Assembly: GCA_023055505.1 (NCBI GenBank)
Contig: JALIRH010000004.1
Location: 11,713,368-11,777,367, forward strand
Reading direction: 5' to 3'
Length of the DNA: 64,000 nucleotides
Origin: Callipepla californica brunnescens
Taxonomy: Eukaryota > Chordata > Aves > Galliformes > Odontophoridae
This document shows positions 49,251 through 60,500 of the stretch, piece after piece. Under the pieces are notes generated by a model. That model saw only the letters and a program-made list of their open reading frames with translations. It made no database searches and was not told the origin of the DNA. Position 1 is the stretch's first letter. Each line of letters opens with the position of its first letter. Position numbers and translations under genes: made by a program.

Positions 49251-49280
49251 ATATATATATATATATATGTGTGTGTGTGT
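49251..49280. repeat. Compound microsatellite (AT)9(GT)6
   Basis: Nine AT units followed directly by six GT units; likely length-polymorphic. Confidence 0.95.
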
Positions 49281-50157
49281 AAACACAGTATACAATTAAA
49301 AGGACCTCAAGCTTTGTGGAACAGAAGAAATGCTTCAAGTTTGCTTAGCTAGATTTGGAATGGAAAAACTGTTCCGTTTTTAAGAACAGTCTCTGAAGTT
49401 AAGCCCCCTCCCTGAAGTTTCTTGCATGAGCCAAGGGAGAGAGTCCATTCTTTCTAACAATACTCTCTAAGCTACTTTGATGCTAAAAATAAAATATGTT
49501 TGATAGCTATCCAAGCAAAGAAGGTGAAAACAGTTATTTCCATCCTTTCTACAGCTCTTTGGCTATATGCATTTGACAAAACAGCAGTCACCAGCAGATG
49601 AAGTCAGTTTGTTTTTTCCTGCTTTGGTACATCTGAACTCCCTTTCACTTCTTCTAAGCCTGATCCATCAGAAATAACAAGTCTACTGAAAAATTAACTG
49701 AAAAAGCCTTCTCGTTAACAGACTTGCAAAGCAACATTGTGTTGTTCAGTGGAGATGATGCTTGTTGCTTGGAGTTACTGAAGTTTATGGTTTGGCAAAA
49801 TTTGTTTTGTTGTTGCCAGAACTGTGCCTTGCCTGGGGACGATAACAAGAATTCTTTTCCTAGCATTGCCAGTCATACATTACTCTTTTTAAGATAAGGC
49901 TGGGGAAAAATCTCAGGAAAACATTTAGCCTTTGGTTATAAAGGCGTTTCTCCTATCGGTCTAATTTTGGAGCACCAGTGGCAGGGCTGAAATGGCACTG
50001 CGCTGTCGAGTAGAGTCACCAGTGCTTTTTGTTTTCGTGCAATGATGTTAGAAGTGCAAGTAATTAAACCATTTATTTATTTATTATTTCTTTTATCAAG
50101 CTTTATGAAAAGGGATTTTTTCAAACAGAAACATGCTTATAATTTTGTTGAAATGAA
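49281..50157. other. Non-coding DNA; small (ATTT)n patch
   Basis: ATTT repeats at 50071-50090. Nothing else recognised. Confidence 0.55.
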
Positions 50158-50199
50158 ACTTCCTTTTTTCTTTCTTCTTTTTTTCTGAAAAAAGGAAGT
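50158..50199. repeat. Perfect inverted repeat, 13-bp stem, 16-nt loop
   Basis: ACTTCCTTTTTTC (50158-50170) is exactly complementary to GAAAAAAGGAAGT (50187-50199). The loop is all pyrimidine, so the left arm and loop form one long pyrimidine tract. It is the longest perfect hairpin I found here. Both arms contain an ETS-like GGAA core. Confidence 0.92.
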
Positions 50200-52271
50200 A
50201 ATACATGCCCTGCATTCAGCCATGGTAGTGCTGCAGGAGTTAAAATTTCTTCTGCATTTTTTCTCCTGGGGCAAGACTCCTGAGGAGGTGTCATTCTGAC
50301 AAGGTGATTCCCAACATCTTGCACCATCTCCCCAGGCCAGGGTGAAGTCCTCTCCCAGAGCCCATGCCAAGGGATTCTGCTGGCATGATGCCCGGCAGGA
50401 GTAGCTCTGCAGCATCCGAAATGTCAGTGTTTTGTTCTGTTTCTCTGAAGGAAAAAGAGTACTGTCATTTTCTGTTTTCCAGCCAACTCAATTTTAACAA
50501 TGTCAACATATAATAGTTTCTTTTATACACTAAGTTGTGTAAATACCATCAGTAATATTGATGCTCTGAAAAATAAGCCATACTTGTGTAACAGACAGGC
50601 GGTGTACGTGCCTCTCTTGCTGACAGGCAAGTCTCCAGTTACTCTAGACTAAGGCTTTCCCTGCCAGACAAGTGCTGGCTGCTGCATGAAATTTTTGATG
50701 GGTTGGTGATGATAAATAACTTGTGCTGACTAAGATGGAGATGGTCACATTTATTTTTCCTTGTTCTGGAGCAGCAATCTAAACCCAAGTCTCTGAGAAT
50801 AAACTTCTGTGTACTCTATTTTCTATTAAGACTCTTTTATCCAGACCGAGAGTCTTTAGCAGGAGTTGTAGCTAACACAGACTTGTAAACACATTTCTCA
50901 TTTTGTATTGATTACATAAGTTCTCATCCTCCCTATAGAAAATATACTGCTCCTTGGAATTAATATGTTAATATGGAAAAAATAGGGCTGCATTCCAGAA
51001 ATAGCTAATTGCTGCTGATAACTGGTGTTTGCTGTATTTTGACAGATTCCTTTCCAAGGTTAAGGAGAGCTGAACTCTTGGTACTGGCCAAGTACAAAGG
51101 CTTGAATGCTTTGCTTCACAGGTTTATTACTGAATGTTCAGATGGTAAAGAGGATGCTCATTGAAGAGGATAAGGGGTATATTGCTTGTCTGTGAGGAAG
51201 GTTTGGGTGATTTGCTGTGCATTTTTAAGAAGCTTAGGTTTAAAACTGATAAAAACCAGGTTTTAAAAGTACAGTTTTCAAAAATATGGATGAGAAGAGG
51301 TGGTCTTTCAGCCACTTTGTGAGGTGTTCTGACTTGAACCTGGGAAGAGGCTGCCTCTCCCCATTGACTATAAAGGAAATATGGAATGACTGATGTCTAT
51401 GTGAGGTAGCATGAGGTACAGTGCATGCTTCTCCTTGCTGGCAACACTAGTTGCTTTTTCAGACTGGAAAGTTCATTCAGACTGTCCATTTCAGTTGCCA
51501 ACTAACAGTTTTCAAAATGAAATTTAGCAGCCCCTGTTAATCTGTGTGTCTAAATTATGATTTACTCCTTTTACTTTGACCTAACCTGCTTTGTTCTAAG
51601 GGCTCTTTGCAAGGTTCAGGGACTAGCTGAAGGAAAACAAGTCATTGTGTTAGGAAAATGAAATCGCACTAAGAAGGTTGTGAGTTTGAAACCCCTCCCA
51701 GTGGGCTTGGTCTCTGCCCAGCATGAGAACTGACTGAGTGCTGAGAGGCTGAGCAGGCACTGTTCCCCTAGCACAGCACTGTGCAAGGGCATCCACAGCC
51801 GTGACTGCACAGGTCTGGGCGTTACCTTGCTGCTAAGAAGCCAACATGTAAATAAATTCACACCCTTGGGATAACTTGCTCATATCTTGAATCATAATTT
51901 GATTCTCCCTCTGATCCTCTGGTAATAATGTCAGGCTGTCTTGCCCACTGCCAGAAGAATACTTCTGTCAGGACTTCACGTGAATGTTCACATCTTTGGA
52001 GCATTCACAATGAAACACAGAAGTAAGAAACTATCTTGTAGAAGAAAGAGTTAGTTCAGATGCTTTCCTGTTCCATAGCTTCAGGTTTGGAAAGTTACTC
52101 ACTTATTATTCCCAGATGGACAGATTGCAGAAGTGCCATGAGAAAGAATGATTAGTGATAGGATGGTGTGATTTCTGAAATTCAGATCAGTAGCTTGAAC
52201 CTCTCAATGATGTTCTGATTTATGCTATCCTAGATCTGTGAAAGTAGTTCATTTATCTAAGGGCATTTAAC
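50200..52271. other. Non-coding DNA, nothing recognised
   Basis: Frames of 92 codons or fewer and no recognised repeat. Confidence 0.55.
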
Positions 52272-52336
52272 TGGGAAGTGTGGGTTCAAGCCCTCACACC
52301 GAGGAGGGAGCTGAACCTCTCTGCCACCTGCTGAAT
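52272..52336 (+). repeat. Possible tRNA-derived SINE fragment
   Basis: 'AGTGTGGGTTCAAGCCCTCA' contains a good Pol III B-box (GGTTCAAGCC). It is followed by 'GGAGGGAGCTGAACCTCT', which resembles recalled sauropsid tRNA-SINE sequence (GGAATTGAACCTGGGTCT). No A-box and no folded tRNA body are evident. Confidence 0.35.
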
Positions 52337-55300
52337 AGATTGCAGCTCAGGTGAAGATCATCGTCATCATCTCTCATCTCGAAAAGATCACTACATCTTT
52401 TATTGCACTCTGGCACTTGAAGGAAGAGTAAAAATATGATTTCTGTTTTCAGACAGCTCAAGTTTCTGTGTGGGTAAGGATCTGAAGCTCCTTGCTCAGC
52501 AGAAGGGAGAAAACAGGGTTTGGTTCAAGCTGGTTTTGGACTGACCTTTTTCTTTTCCAAATTCCCTTACCAAAAACCTCAAAAGTTTAGGGGGAAAAGC
52601 CTTTTGGTCTTATACTGGGAAAATTAGTAAGGTTTGCTGCATTTCTTTATGCATCAGAAGAGCACCCATTGTACTGTTATCTCTGGGATACACTGTATAA
52701 CACATGTACATAAAAGCTGTTTGATTGTTTTTGTGATCAGCTCTGAACACTATCATCAGTCATTACAGAACTGTTCAGCTCATCAATCCCTCTATCAGGA
52801 CAGCATCCTCAGTTCATATTAAATTAGAAATGTTATCAATCTGCCCATATTTTTCTGTTGCTTTATGAAATACTGATAAGAAATCTGTTTTAAGTCTTCC
52901 CTCCCACCCAAAACATAGTTTGCTCCACTTCTTCAGGAAATGATCTCTAGAGCTTGAACACTATTTACATTATCAAGATTTACTTATCTTTTCTTTTTTT
53001 TCCATTGAAACACTAAGCAGCTCTTACATCAATGTAGGTGTGTTTGAGAATTATGAGAGCCTTCAATTCTCATACCAGACTACACCCACACAAGTCAATT
53101 CCAGTTCCAAATGACTAAAGGTCATGTGAATGGCAAAAAGTAACAGGTAAGAACCTAATTTTGCCATTAAGGGTAACTGACTTTGCAGTTATGGTTTATT
53201 AGTAAAAGGATTAACAACACGAGCAGTAAATCCTTTCCCTACCTTACATTTCTTGATGTTAGTTCCTATTACTGCTGTTATTTTTAAGATGATCCTTATA
53301 GAAAAGAATAAAAATATGATATGTGAGAAGAAGGAGCTGGGGGAAGAGAAGGCCCATTTACTTTTAGACCCACCACTGAGGGTCAGAAACAATGATGTAC
53401 TAGGTACTTGCCAGGGGACAGGTATCATTTGCTGAAGGATTTCTTCCAGATGGCAGATGTTCAAGCAGTAGAATTTTGAGGTTCTCTGAAGCTGATGGCC
53501 TCCTGTTTGTGCACGATGTCTTTCCCAGGATGACATACTTAATATTTCTTTGGTTTAAAAGAATTCTTACATTAATTCAGTGATTCCAGTTCTTAGCGCA
53601 GTTCTTTCTCTTCTTTCAACCAGGAATTCCCCAGGATAGTGATCTCTTTTCTACCTTCTTCTGCAAACCATACCTGTTTTAAATATATTTAATCTGTGCT
53701 GACCACTTGAGCGATTTGTTAATCTAGTAACTCCAAGATAAAAATAATGAAGACTTCGTAAATACTATATGCTGTGATGATGGTCTCTGAAAGATTTTGC
53801 CACCTGTGGAGATTTTCACAGGTGATGGATACAGTCTCTGAAGGGGATGTGTGACTTCCCTGTTTTCTGTGAGATACAGGCTATTAGCTTCCACTGTTCT
53901 CCTCAAAATACCATTGCACCATTTGGATGTTATTCTAGTTAGGAAACTTAGTTATAATTGCTGAGTGCTACATGAAAATATCTTCCAGGAATTCAGGAGC
54001 AAAGCCAGATGGGTCTGTGTGGTAGTTTTGGGAGATTGCTTTTTTTTCATTTAGGAAAGTACTATGAGTTAAGGGACTTAGCGAGTCTCACAAGTTACTT
54101 TAAGAATAGGAGAGTGAATTTAAAGAACATTCCATGTAGGGATGCCTCTTTTCTGCAATAAAACCCTCTCTTCTACTTGGAATAGACTTCTGAAAACAGA
54201 ACATTAATATGGATAATGGAAAAAATTATAAAATCCAGTACATTAACTGTCTCTCTTTGGTATCTCTGTTTCTTCTGATTTTTGTTGTATGCCAAAGGGA
54301 AGAGCCAGTGGTATTCAGAATGGTGTGATTGATATTGTTTTTGTCTTTCCAGCAAAGTAGTGTGAGATGCTCCTAGTGTGATGTTCAGTTTTCCTTTAAA
54401 TTACAGCCAGCAGACTACAACTTTCTTTTCTAGAATAAGGTAGGACTTGCTGTGAAGAGGACCATATGTAATTATCTGGACAAAGTGAAGTTATTCTGTA
54501 GCTCATCCTTATTATTTGTGACTGTTACAAAGCTCAAAAGTCAGGCTTTTCCTCTATCACAAGACTTGTAGTAAACTAAGCTGTATACTTAGGGCAATTG
54601 TGATCAGGCTAGTGTTATTCTACCAGAAAGACTGAGCTTGTTTGACAAGGCATGTGGTTTTCACAGTTGCTTGCCTGAGCTATCAGTTCATCCTTTTAAA
54701 TTTATGCTTTTGGGAGATGGAATACATTTAATTCAGTTACGTACATTGGTAAGATTTTTGTTGAAATCCATTTTGATTCTATTAACTGCAAAAGGTTATT
54801 GCAACAATCTGTTCATAACAGGGAGGCAAAACTTTCAGATTGGCAATGTCAGAAAGAAACACAAGGGACATCAGAGTAAACAGAGGAATAGAAGAGAGAA
54901 ACTGAAGAAGAACGAAGGGCAGGAAATAAAAAAAGTCTCCTCCTGCCCAAAATTGGGCTGAAGCATATTTTATGGTGCGTTTAACAGGCAGTGACAATTT
55001 TAACAAGAGCACATCAAAAAGTATAAAACTGAAAATGTACGGTTGCATAAAACCATATATCTCACGATGAGATCTAAAGCTAGTGTTATACCTAAATTTT
55101 TGCTTGGTTTATTACAGTCTATGGTATATCTCTTTGCGTTGAATGAATTTTGGTGTCTTCTTTCCCAGTAGATGAAAGACTTTAGACTCTGTCTGCAGCC
55201 CTTGAAATGTGTACTTTCTGTGCATGACTGTGTCTTGTTATTCCTAAGCAACATCTTATATGGAACAATTAGATACAAAACTCAGTCCTACTTTCCAATG

Positions 55301-55694
55301 CAGTTCTCAGCTTCCTACCATGTTTATCTACACTTCCTTGGTGGTCACGTCTGTTCCAGTGACATGGAAACTGATAGCTCCCCAATGGCTGCCAAGTCCT
55401 CTGCTCTGCTCTAAATTGGTGTGGTGCTACTTGTAGTAATTGCATGTCTTTCCTAAAGCCCAGTACTCCAAAAACATCAGAGTTAAGTTATTGTTTTGAA
55501 AGAAATAAAGTGTACTGAATTTTAGTTTGTAGGGACACGTAAAGCTGCCTTCCAAGAGATAATCAGTAGCATTAATAATAATGATATAATTGCTGTTGTT
55601 GTTGGCATAAGGCTTGATAAGAATTTCTTGACGAGGAAAAGTAATCCTTTCTATTCCAAAAATTAGTGGGTCATATTCCATACCTTTCTGTATG
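52337..55694. other. Non-coding DNA, nothing recognised
   Basis: Frames of 115 codons or fewer. The short imperfect arms near 53815 (CACCTGTGGAG / CTGTG) are not significant. Confidence 0.55.
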
Positions 55695-55745
55695 TTAGTA
55701 GATCAAGATGAAGGATTATTGTGATCCCTTCTGATCTGTGGAGGT
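55695..55745 (+). mobile_element. Possible CR1 3'-end remnant
   Basis: 'TAGATCAAGATGAAGGATTA' and 'TTGTGATCCCTTCTGATCTG' resemble the recalled CR1 3' terminus (TAGATGATCACAATGGTCCCTTCTGACCTT), in sense orientation. It is short and diverged, and the octamer tail is not seen. Confidence 0.35.
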
Positions 55746-56174
55746 ATTTCAGTACTTTGCCCTTTGCAGATCTAGGTTAGGTACCTAACGCTCTCAGAAT
55801 ATAGGTGAGCCAGGATTCGGGTAGCAAAAGGAGCAGCAGTCATGCCATAGTTCAGAGTGCCCTGACAAAAAAATCTGCATCAGGCAACCTAACAGCAGTT
55901 GCAGTTGAGGATCTAATTGACCACCATGATAGGAGTTTTCCTTCAGTACTTAATAAGTTTCAGTTTCCAGATGTTAGCTTCTCTGTCAAAGTTATCTGAT
56001 GTTTTCTGCTGTAATTTGGAAAAGACAAAAAATGAGAATGTAGCTCTTCAGGTGTCTCTATAAATGAAGTAGTGCAGAAAAAAATTGTTTGCTTGAGGAA
56101 GTTTTAACTTCAGGTAGTCTTTAAGTAGTAGAAAGAAACAGGATAGTATAATTGGGATAAAAAGGCTTTCTTTC
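55746..56174. other. Non-coding DNA, nothing recognised
   Basis: A 64-codon frame only. Confidence 0.55.
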
Positions 56175-56197
56175 CGTGTGAAAGCAGCGTTCACACG
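56175..56197. repeat. Perfect inverted repeat, 8-bp stem, 7-nt loop
   Basis: CGTGTGAA (56175-56182) pairs with TTCACACG (56190-56197) around AGCAGCG. It carries three CpG in a CpG-poor neighbourhood. Confidence 0.85.
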
Positions 56198-56374
56198 ACA
56201 GTGCTTTGTGGTGATTTTGTTTTGTGTGTCATGTAGAGCTTTGTCTGCCAGAAAGTGTTATCTTTGCACAGCTAGAGAGCAAGATGTGCTGAGCTGGAAT
56301 CCTCTGGGGAGGTTATGAGAAGTTCTTTGAACACGGGGGAAAAGAAAGTGATACATTTTAAATACAAAATACAA

Positions 56375-56404
<30 letters not shown>
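56375..56404. repeat. (AAT)10 microsatellite
   Basis: Ten perfect AAT units, then AAATAAAAT. Confidence 0.95.
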
Positions 56405-56411
<7 letters not shown>

Positions 56412-57653
56412 ATTAGTGATGTAGGCAGACTTCCATGTTGTGTAAGACTGAAGATTTAAATGCTATTTGCTGGCATGATTTTTCTGCTTGAAGCTTCAGT
56501 TAAATGAAAAGCAAATCACAGATAAGTTAGAAATTCACGATGTGGGTCAGACTTGTTTTCAGTGAGCAACGGAAAACCACTACTGTGGATTTTGTATGGT
56601 TGAAGTCCTGTCATTGCTGCTCACAATGATTTAGAAAGGAACATTTTTGATATGGTTTTGAATTGTTGTACATCTTTCTGTTGTAAATGCAGAAAATTGT
56701 TAACAATTTGTCAACTTTTTTTTTATTGAATTAGGTATTTTAGTCTTTAAAATTGAATGTTAGCATGTATCCCTGCTTCTATAGCTTTGATAATGAAGTC
56801 TAATTTCAGACAGATTTATGTTAAGGTTTTTGGTTTTTTTTTTAATAAAAAAAATCATTATTAGTTTATAATGGAGACCACAGTAGTCATTTTCTAGCTC
56901 ATGTCTCAGCGTCTGCAGTATGCTAGCTTATGGTGGAGTAGCACTATGTCTTAAATTTTTGGATTTAATCAGGTTTTCATATATTCTTGTCTATCTGAAT
57001 AGGAGTTATTCATAGCAAAGCACCGTTAGCTCAGGACCAATGAAGAAACCTGCATAGAGAAATGTGGTCCACTGAATTGTACTTAGAGCTCACTTAGGTG
57101 AGGATTTGACTGCTGCTTTTGTTCAGGAAATCTATCAAGCCACCAAATACTGTAGGTGATGCTTTTTTTTCATCCTCTCGGTTAACCTAATGAATTGAGA
57201 AACCTTCCAGTGATGTCAGAAGAGCAACTCTGGAATTACACTCACATCGCATAATACCTAGTCCACAAACTAGGCAGAAATCTGATCATATTTTCAAAAA
57301 TAAATGGAAGAAGCTAGTGTTTATATAGGCTAGTAAAGGTCAAATTGAATGTCTTCATCAATGTTGCAAGATTTTAGTGGGCCGTTTCGTACCTGCTGTA
57401 TTTTTATTTACAGATGAAAATTGAATATGCCAAAATCAATGTTTCTGTTAGCCAAAATCTCCATTCAAATACAATGTTTTATCCCCATTATCGATGTGCT
57501 GTCATTATGGGTCTTAATGTGTCCTATGATGTTCTACAGTAATGCTGTTTTGTGCTGTCAGGAGCCTTTTGTCACCTTCATAGATGAAGCGGGAGCTGGT
57601 CCTTCTAAGTTTTGATTGGAACGTCCATTTCCCTATCTAATGGAGCTTTTTGG
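56405..57653. other. Non-coding DNA, nothing recognised
   Basis: No supported feature. Confidence 0.55.
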
Positions 57654-57684
57654 ACAGACAGCACACTGTGACAAAGCTGTCTGT
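57654..57684. repeat. Perfect inverted repeat, 9-bp stem, 13-nt loop
   Basis: ACAGACAGC (57654-57662) pairs with GCTGTCTGT (57676-57684). The arms contain CAGAC/GTCTG, which is the SMAD-binding half-site. Confidence 0.88.
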
Positions 57685-60009
57685 AAATTTTCCATTTCTA
57701 ACTGCCACTCATACCTTGCAAGTATGGAATTGCTGGACACTAGTAAATTTTGTGGGTTAAGAGAGTCATGACTAAAATGTCCCAACAAGAGCCAATGTCG
57801 TAACAGCATAAGCTAATTGTCCCTAGATTTGTTGAGACATTAAGACAGGGATCCCTTTTAGCCATATTTGCATCTAAATGCCCAACAGATAGCTAGACCT
57901 TGGTTCGTTAATACTTTTCCTGAAAGGCAGAGAACAATAGAAGAAGCTGGAGCTAGGTTTATCTCAGGTGGCCTGTGTAAAATTGTGCTAGGTACATAAT
58001 TCTGCCTGCTGAAGCTTAAATGCCTGGTGGCATTATCATACACTGTGAGACCCATTGCAGTAGGTCAGAAGAGGGGAGAAGTAATGTTGTGAGAGTCACT
58101 GACTGATTGAGAAGTCTGTCAGTAATTGTTTTTGATGATGTGGGACAGTGAATATGCGCGAGTTAAATAAAAAGTGAGTCAAAGCTGAACCTATATCTTT
58201 TGCTGTGTTGCAGTTATAAACCAGGGAAATACTATGTTGTATTTCTGGTGTTTAAATTTATGGATGCATATAGAAAAAAAGTTGCTTCCCTTTCTATGTA
58301 GAAAATGGATATTGGACTTAATACACTTACTAAGTTGAAGTTAAATAAATGGAGTCCACCAAGCCAATAATAGTATAAGCAAATAGACCTCTATTACGTC
58401 TGTCAAGTTGTGGCTATTTATTTTAGAGCTTTTTTTACCTAGTGCATTGTGCTCAATATATTGCATTATGGAACGTTTTGGCTGTGCTTTTAGTCCTTTA
58501 GATTAGTCCTTCAGAGTGTGTGGTGAAAATTTGCATGCAGGATATAAAAGCAAATGTGGCGTGGTTGTATTGTAGACAGATTTAACACTGCAGGACTTCA
58601 GAGAATTCTAAATGGGTTCACACACAACACAGCCAGAGATTGCTGTCATATACTGAACTCTTATAATCAAAGTGCAACTTCTGCCATCAAAAAGCACTTT
58701 AAATAGCATAGCTTAGATCAGGTCCAAAAGGGAAATAGACTACTTCAGCAAAAATGGTTCTGTGCAAGTATAACCATGTTTCAGGTTTGTGTCAGAATGG
58801 AAACATGTAAATTCAAAAATCACACCACTAAGTGATTAGTACTATACCAGCAAAAGCATCTACAGTTAACCTAGTCTCAACCAATTCTGCAGTGAGGTTA
58901 TAAACATAGGGGAATGAACGTGTGGGTACTTTCCAGAAGTTTGCTGGGTTGAGAAATGAGTGGAGCAGAGGTTTTCCCACCCAGCCTTGTTTAAAGCATG
59001 TGGGATATCAGTACCCATATGGGAAGCTTCATGATTAATCATTGTGGAGATTCGTCTCTGAGGAAGATGTTTCATTTAGCCCAGGACTGAAAAACAAAGG
59101 ATATGTTGCTGCCATACTAATCAAAAACACAGACAATCTGCTGTTCATATGTGCCAATTGTTGCAGCACTGTAATGTAAATGCACTGAAAGATGAGAAAA
59201 ATAATTATAGGCAACCATTCTGCAGAAAGCTTATAGGGCTTTTTAGAGGGAGGCTTTCATGTGCATAAAAAGCCTTTGACATTCTTAACTCTGGCTGCCA
59301 AGCTCTTTGTGCTTGCTGTTGGTAAGTATGTCAGGCCATGATACCTGAATCCCAAAAGTGTCAAGCAAAAAGCAAATTTGTAGTCAAGAAGTGAGGAAAG
59401 TCAATGGAAATCCCAAATATTAGACATTTTTGTGTATTATGGTGGTAAGACTATAAATAGTCTTGTAAACTAACTTGAATCCCAGATAACCATATCTGTT
59501 TATAAAAGATGGTAGGTATAGCTGTTCTCATATTACTCTTCCAGTTAGTTTCTCAACATTATAGATGAGAGAAAAATGTGAGCAGTGACATTGCAGAGCA
59601 CCAGTAAACAAATGACCCCTTTTGTAGGTTGTATAATGTCAGCGGTGAGTAGATAAAGCTTTTGAAAAGTGTCAATGATCTGATCTGTTTTGTTCAATGA
59701 AGTTACAAAATGTATTTTGTTATATTGCCTGTTAATGTTCAGGCTGTTTTTGATCTAAGATTCAGATTGTTGCAGTATGAGAAGATAATTTTATGGCCAG
59801 TATTACAGTGAGAATTGTACTCCTTCTACAGTTTCAATGGTTTATTTTCCTTCTTGTCCCAGACAAACAGTGTGGGCTGTTGCCCTGGAGTGTTGATGAG
59901 TTGCCACTACCTCATTATGCAAATCTGTACTTCATCCAAAACTTGAATACCATGTGTGAAAGAATAAGAAAATATAAATAAATTGAAAAGACTCAGTAAA
60001 GTACAACAG
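57685..60009. other. Non-coding DNA, nothing recognised
   Basis: Frames of 69 codons or fewer and no recognised repeat up to the CR1 fragment. Confidence 0.55.
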
Positions 60010-60500
60010 GAATGCCACAGGCTTGAGCAAAGGTCTGAATAAAAAGTAACTGAACTGCCTGGAATCCTTCAGTTCAGAGAATAAATGAGTAAGGCAGGAT
60101 CTGACAGAAGTCTACAAATGATGTCTAATATCTATGGTGGGTTACTGGTCACCAGCTCTCACAGCACAGGCAGTAGGGACCGTCAAGTGAGCAGTAATCA
60201 TGTTCAAAGCAAAGAAATATAGGCTTGTATATGTAGCAAATGCTTTGAATAAAGAAAAAAACTCTCCATAGCTTTAAGAGGTGAAAGGCAAGATAGGGCA
60301 AGTACCTGGAAAAGACAGCTCTACTGAAGGTTCCTCAATGACCACACCAGGATCAGGAAATATTTTATCCTAAAATAGTTACGGACTGGAAAAGTACTCA
60401 GCATATCATATATATTTGTCCCTGTTCTTAACTTACACATGTAGTCTACCCATGGCCATTGTTGAAGACAGGATGCTGAAGCAGATGGCTATTCTGTTGC
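60010..60500 (+). mobile_element. CR1 LINE 3' end (ORF2 C-terminus plus 3'UTR), decayed
   Basis: Landmarks in order: 'TTCAGTTCAGAGAATAAATG' and 'CAGGATCTGACAGAAGTCTA' then CAAATGATG (about 60068-60122); 'TACTGGTCACCAGCTCTCAC' (60145-60164); 'TAGGGACCGTCAAGTGAGCA' then 'ATCATGTTCAAAGCAAAG' (60173-60213); and 'CCATTGTTGAAGACAGGATG' then CTGAAGCAGATGG (60457-60489). Order and spacing agree with the recalled 3' end of CR1 elements abundant in turtles and present in birds (GGGATATGATAGAGGTCTACAAAATCATG ... GGCCACTGTTGGAGACAGGATACTGGGCTAGATGG). The coding part is broken by many changes. The terminal short repeats are not evident. Confidence 0.75.

Noticed and set aside
55700..55740. Similarity of the reverse complement to a known microRNA (AGATCAGAAGG...)
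   Set aside because: Match ends after about 11 nt and there is no precursor-like hairpin; the CR1 3'-end reading explains it better.
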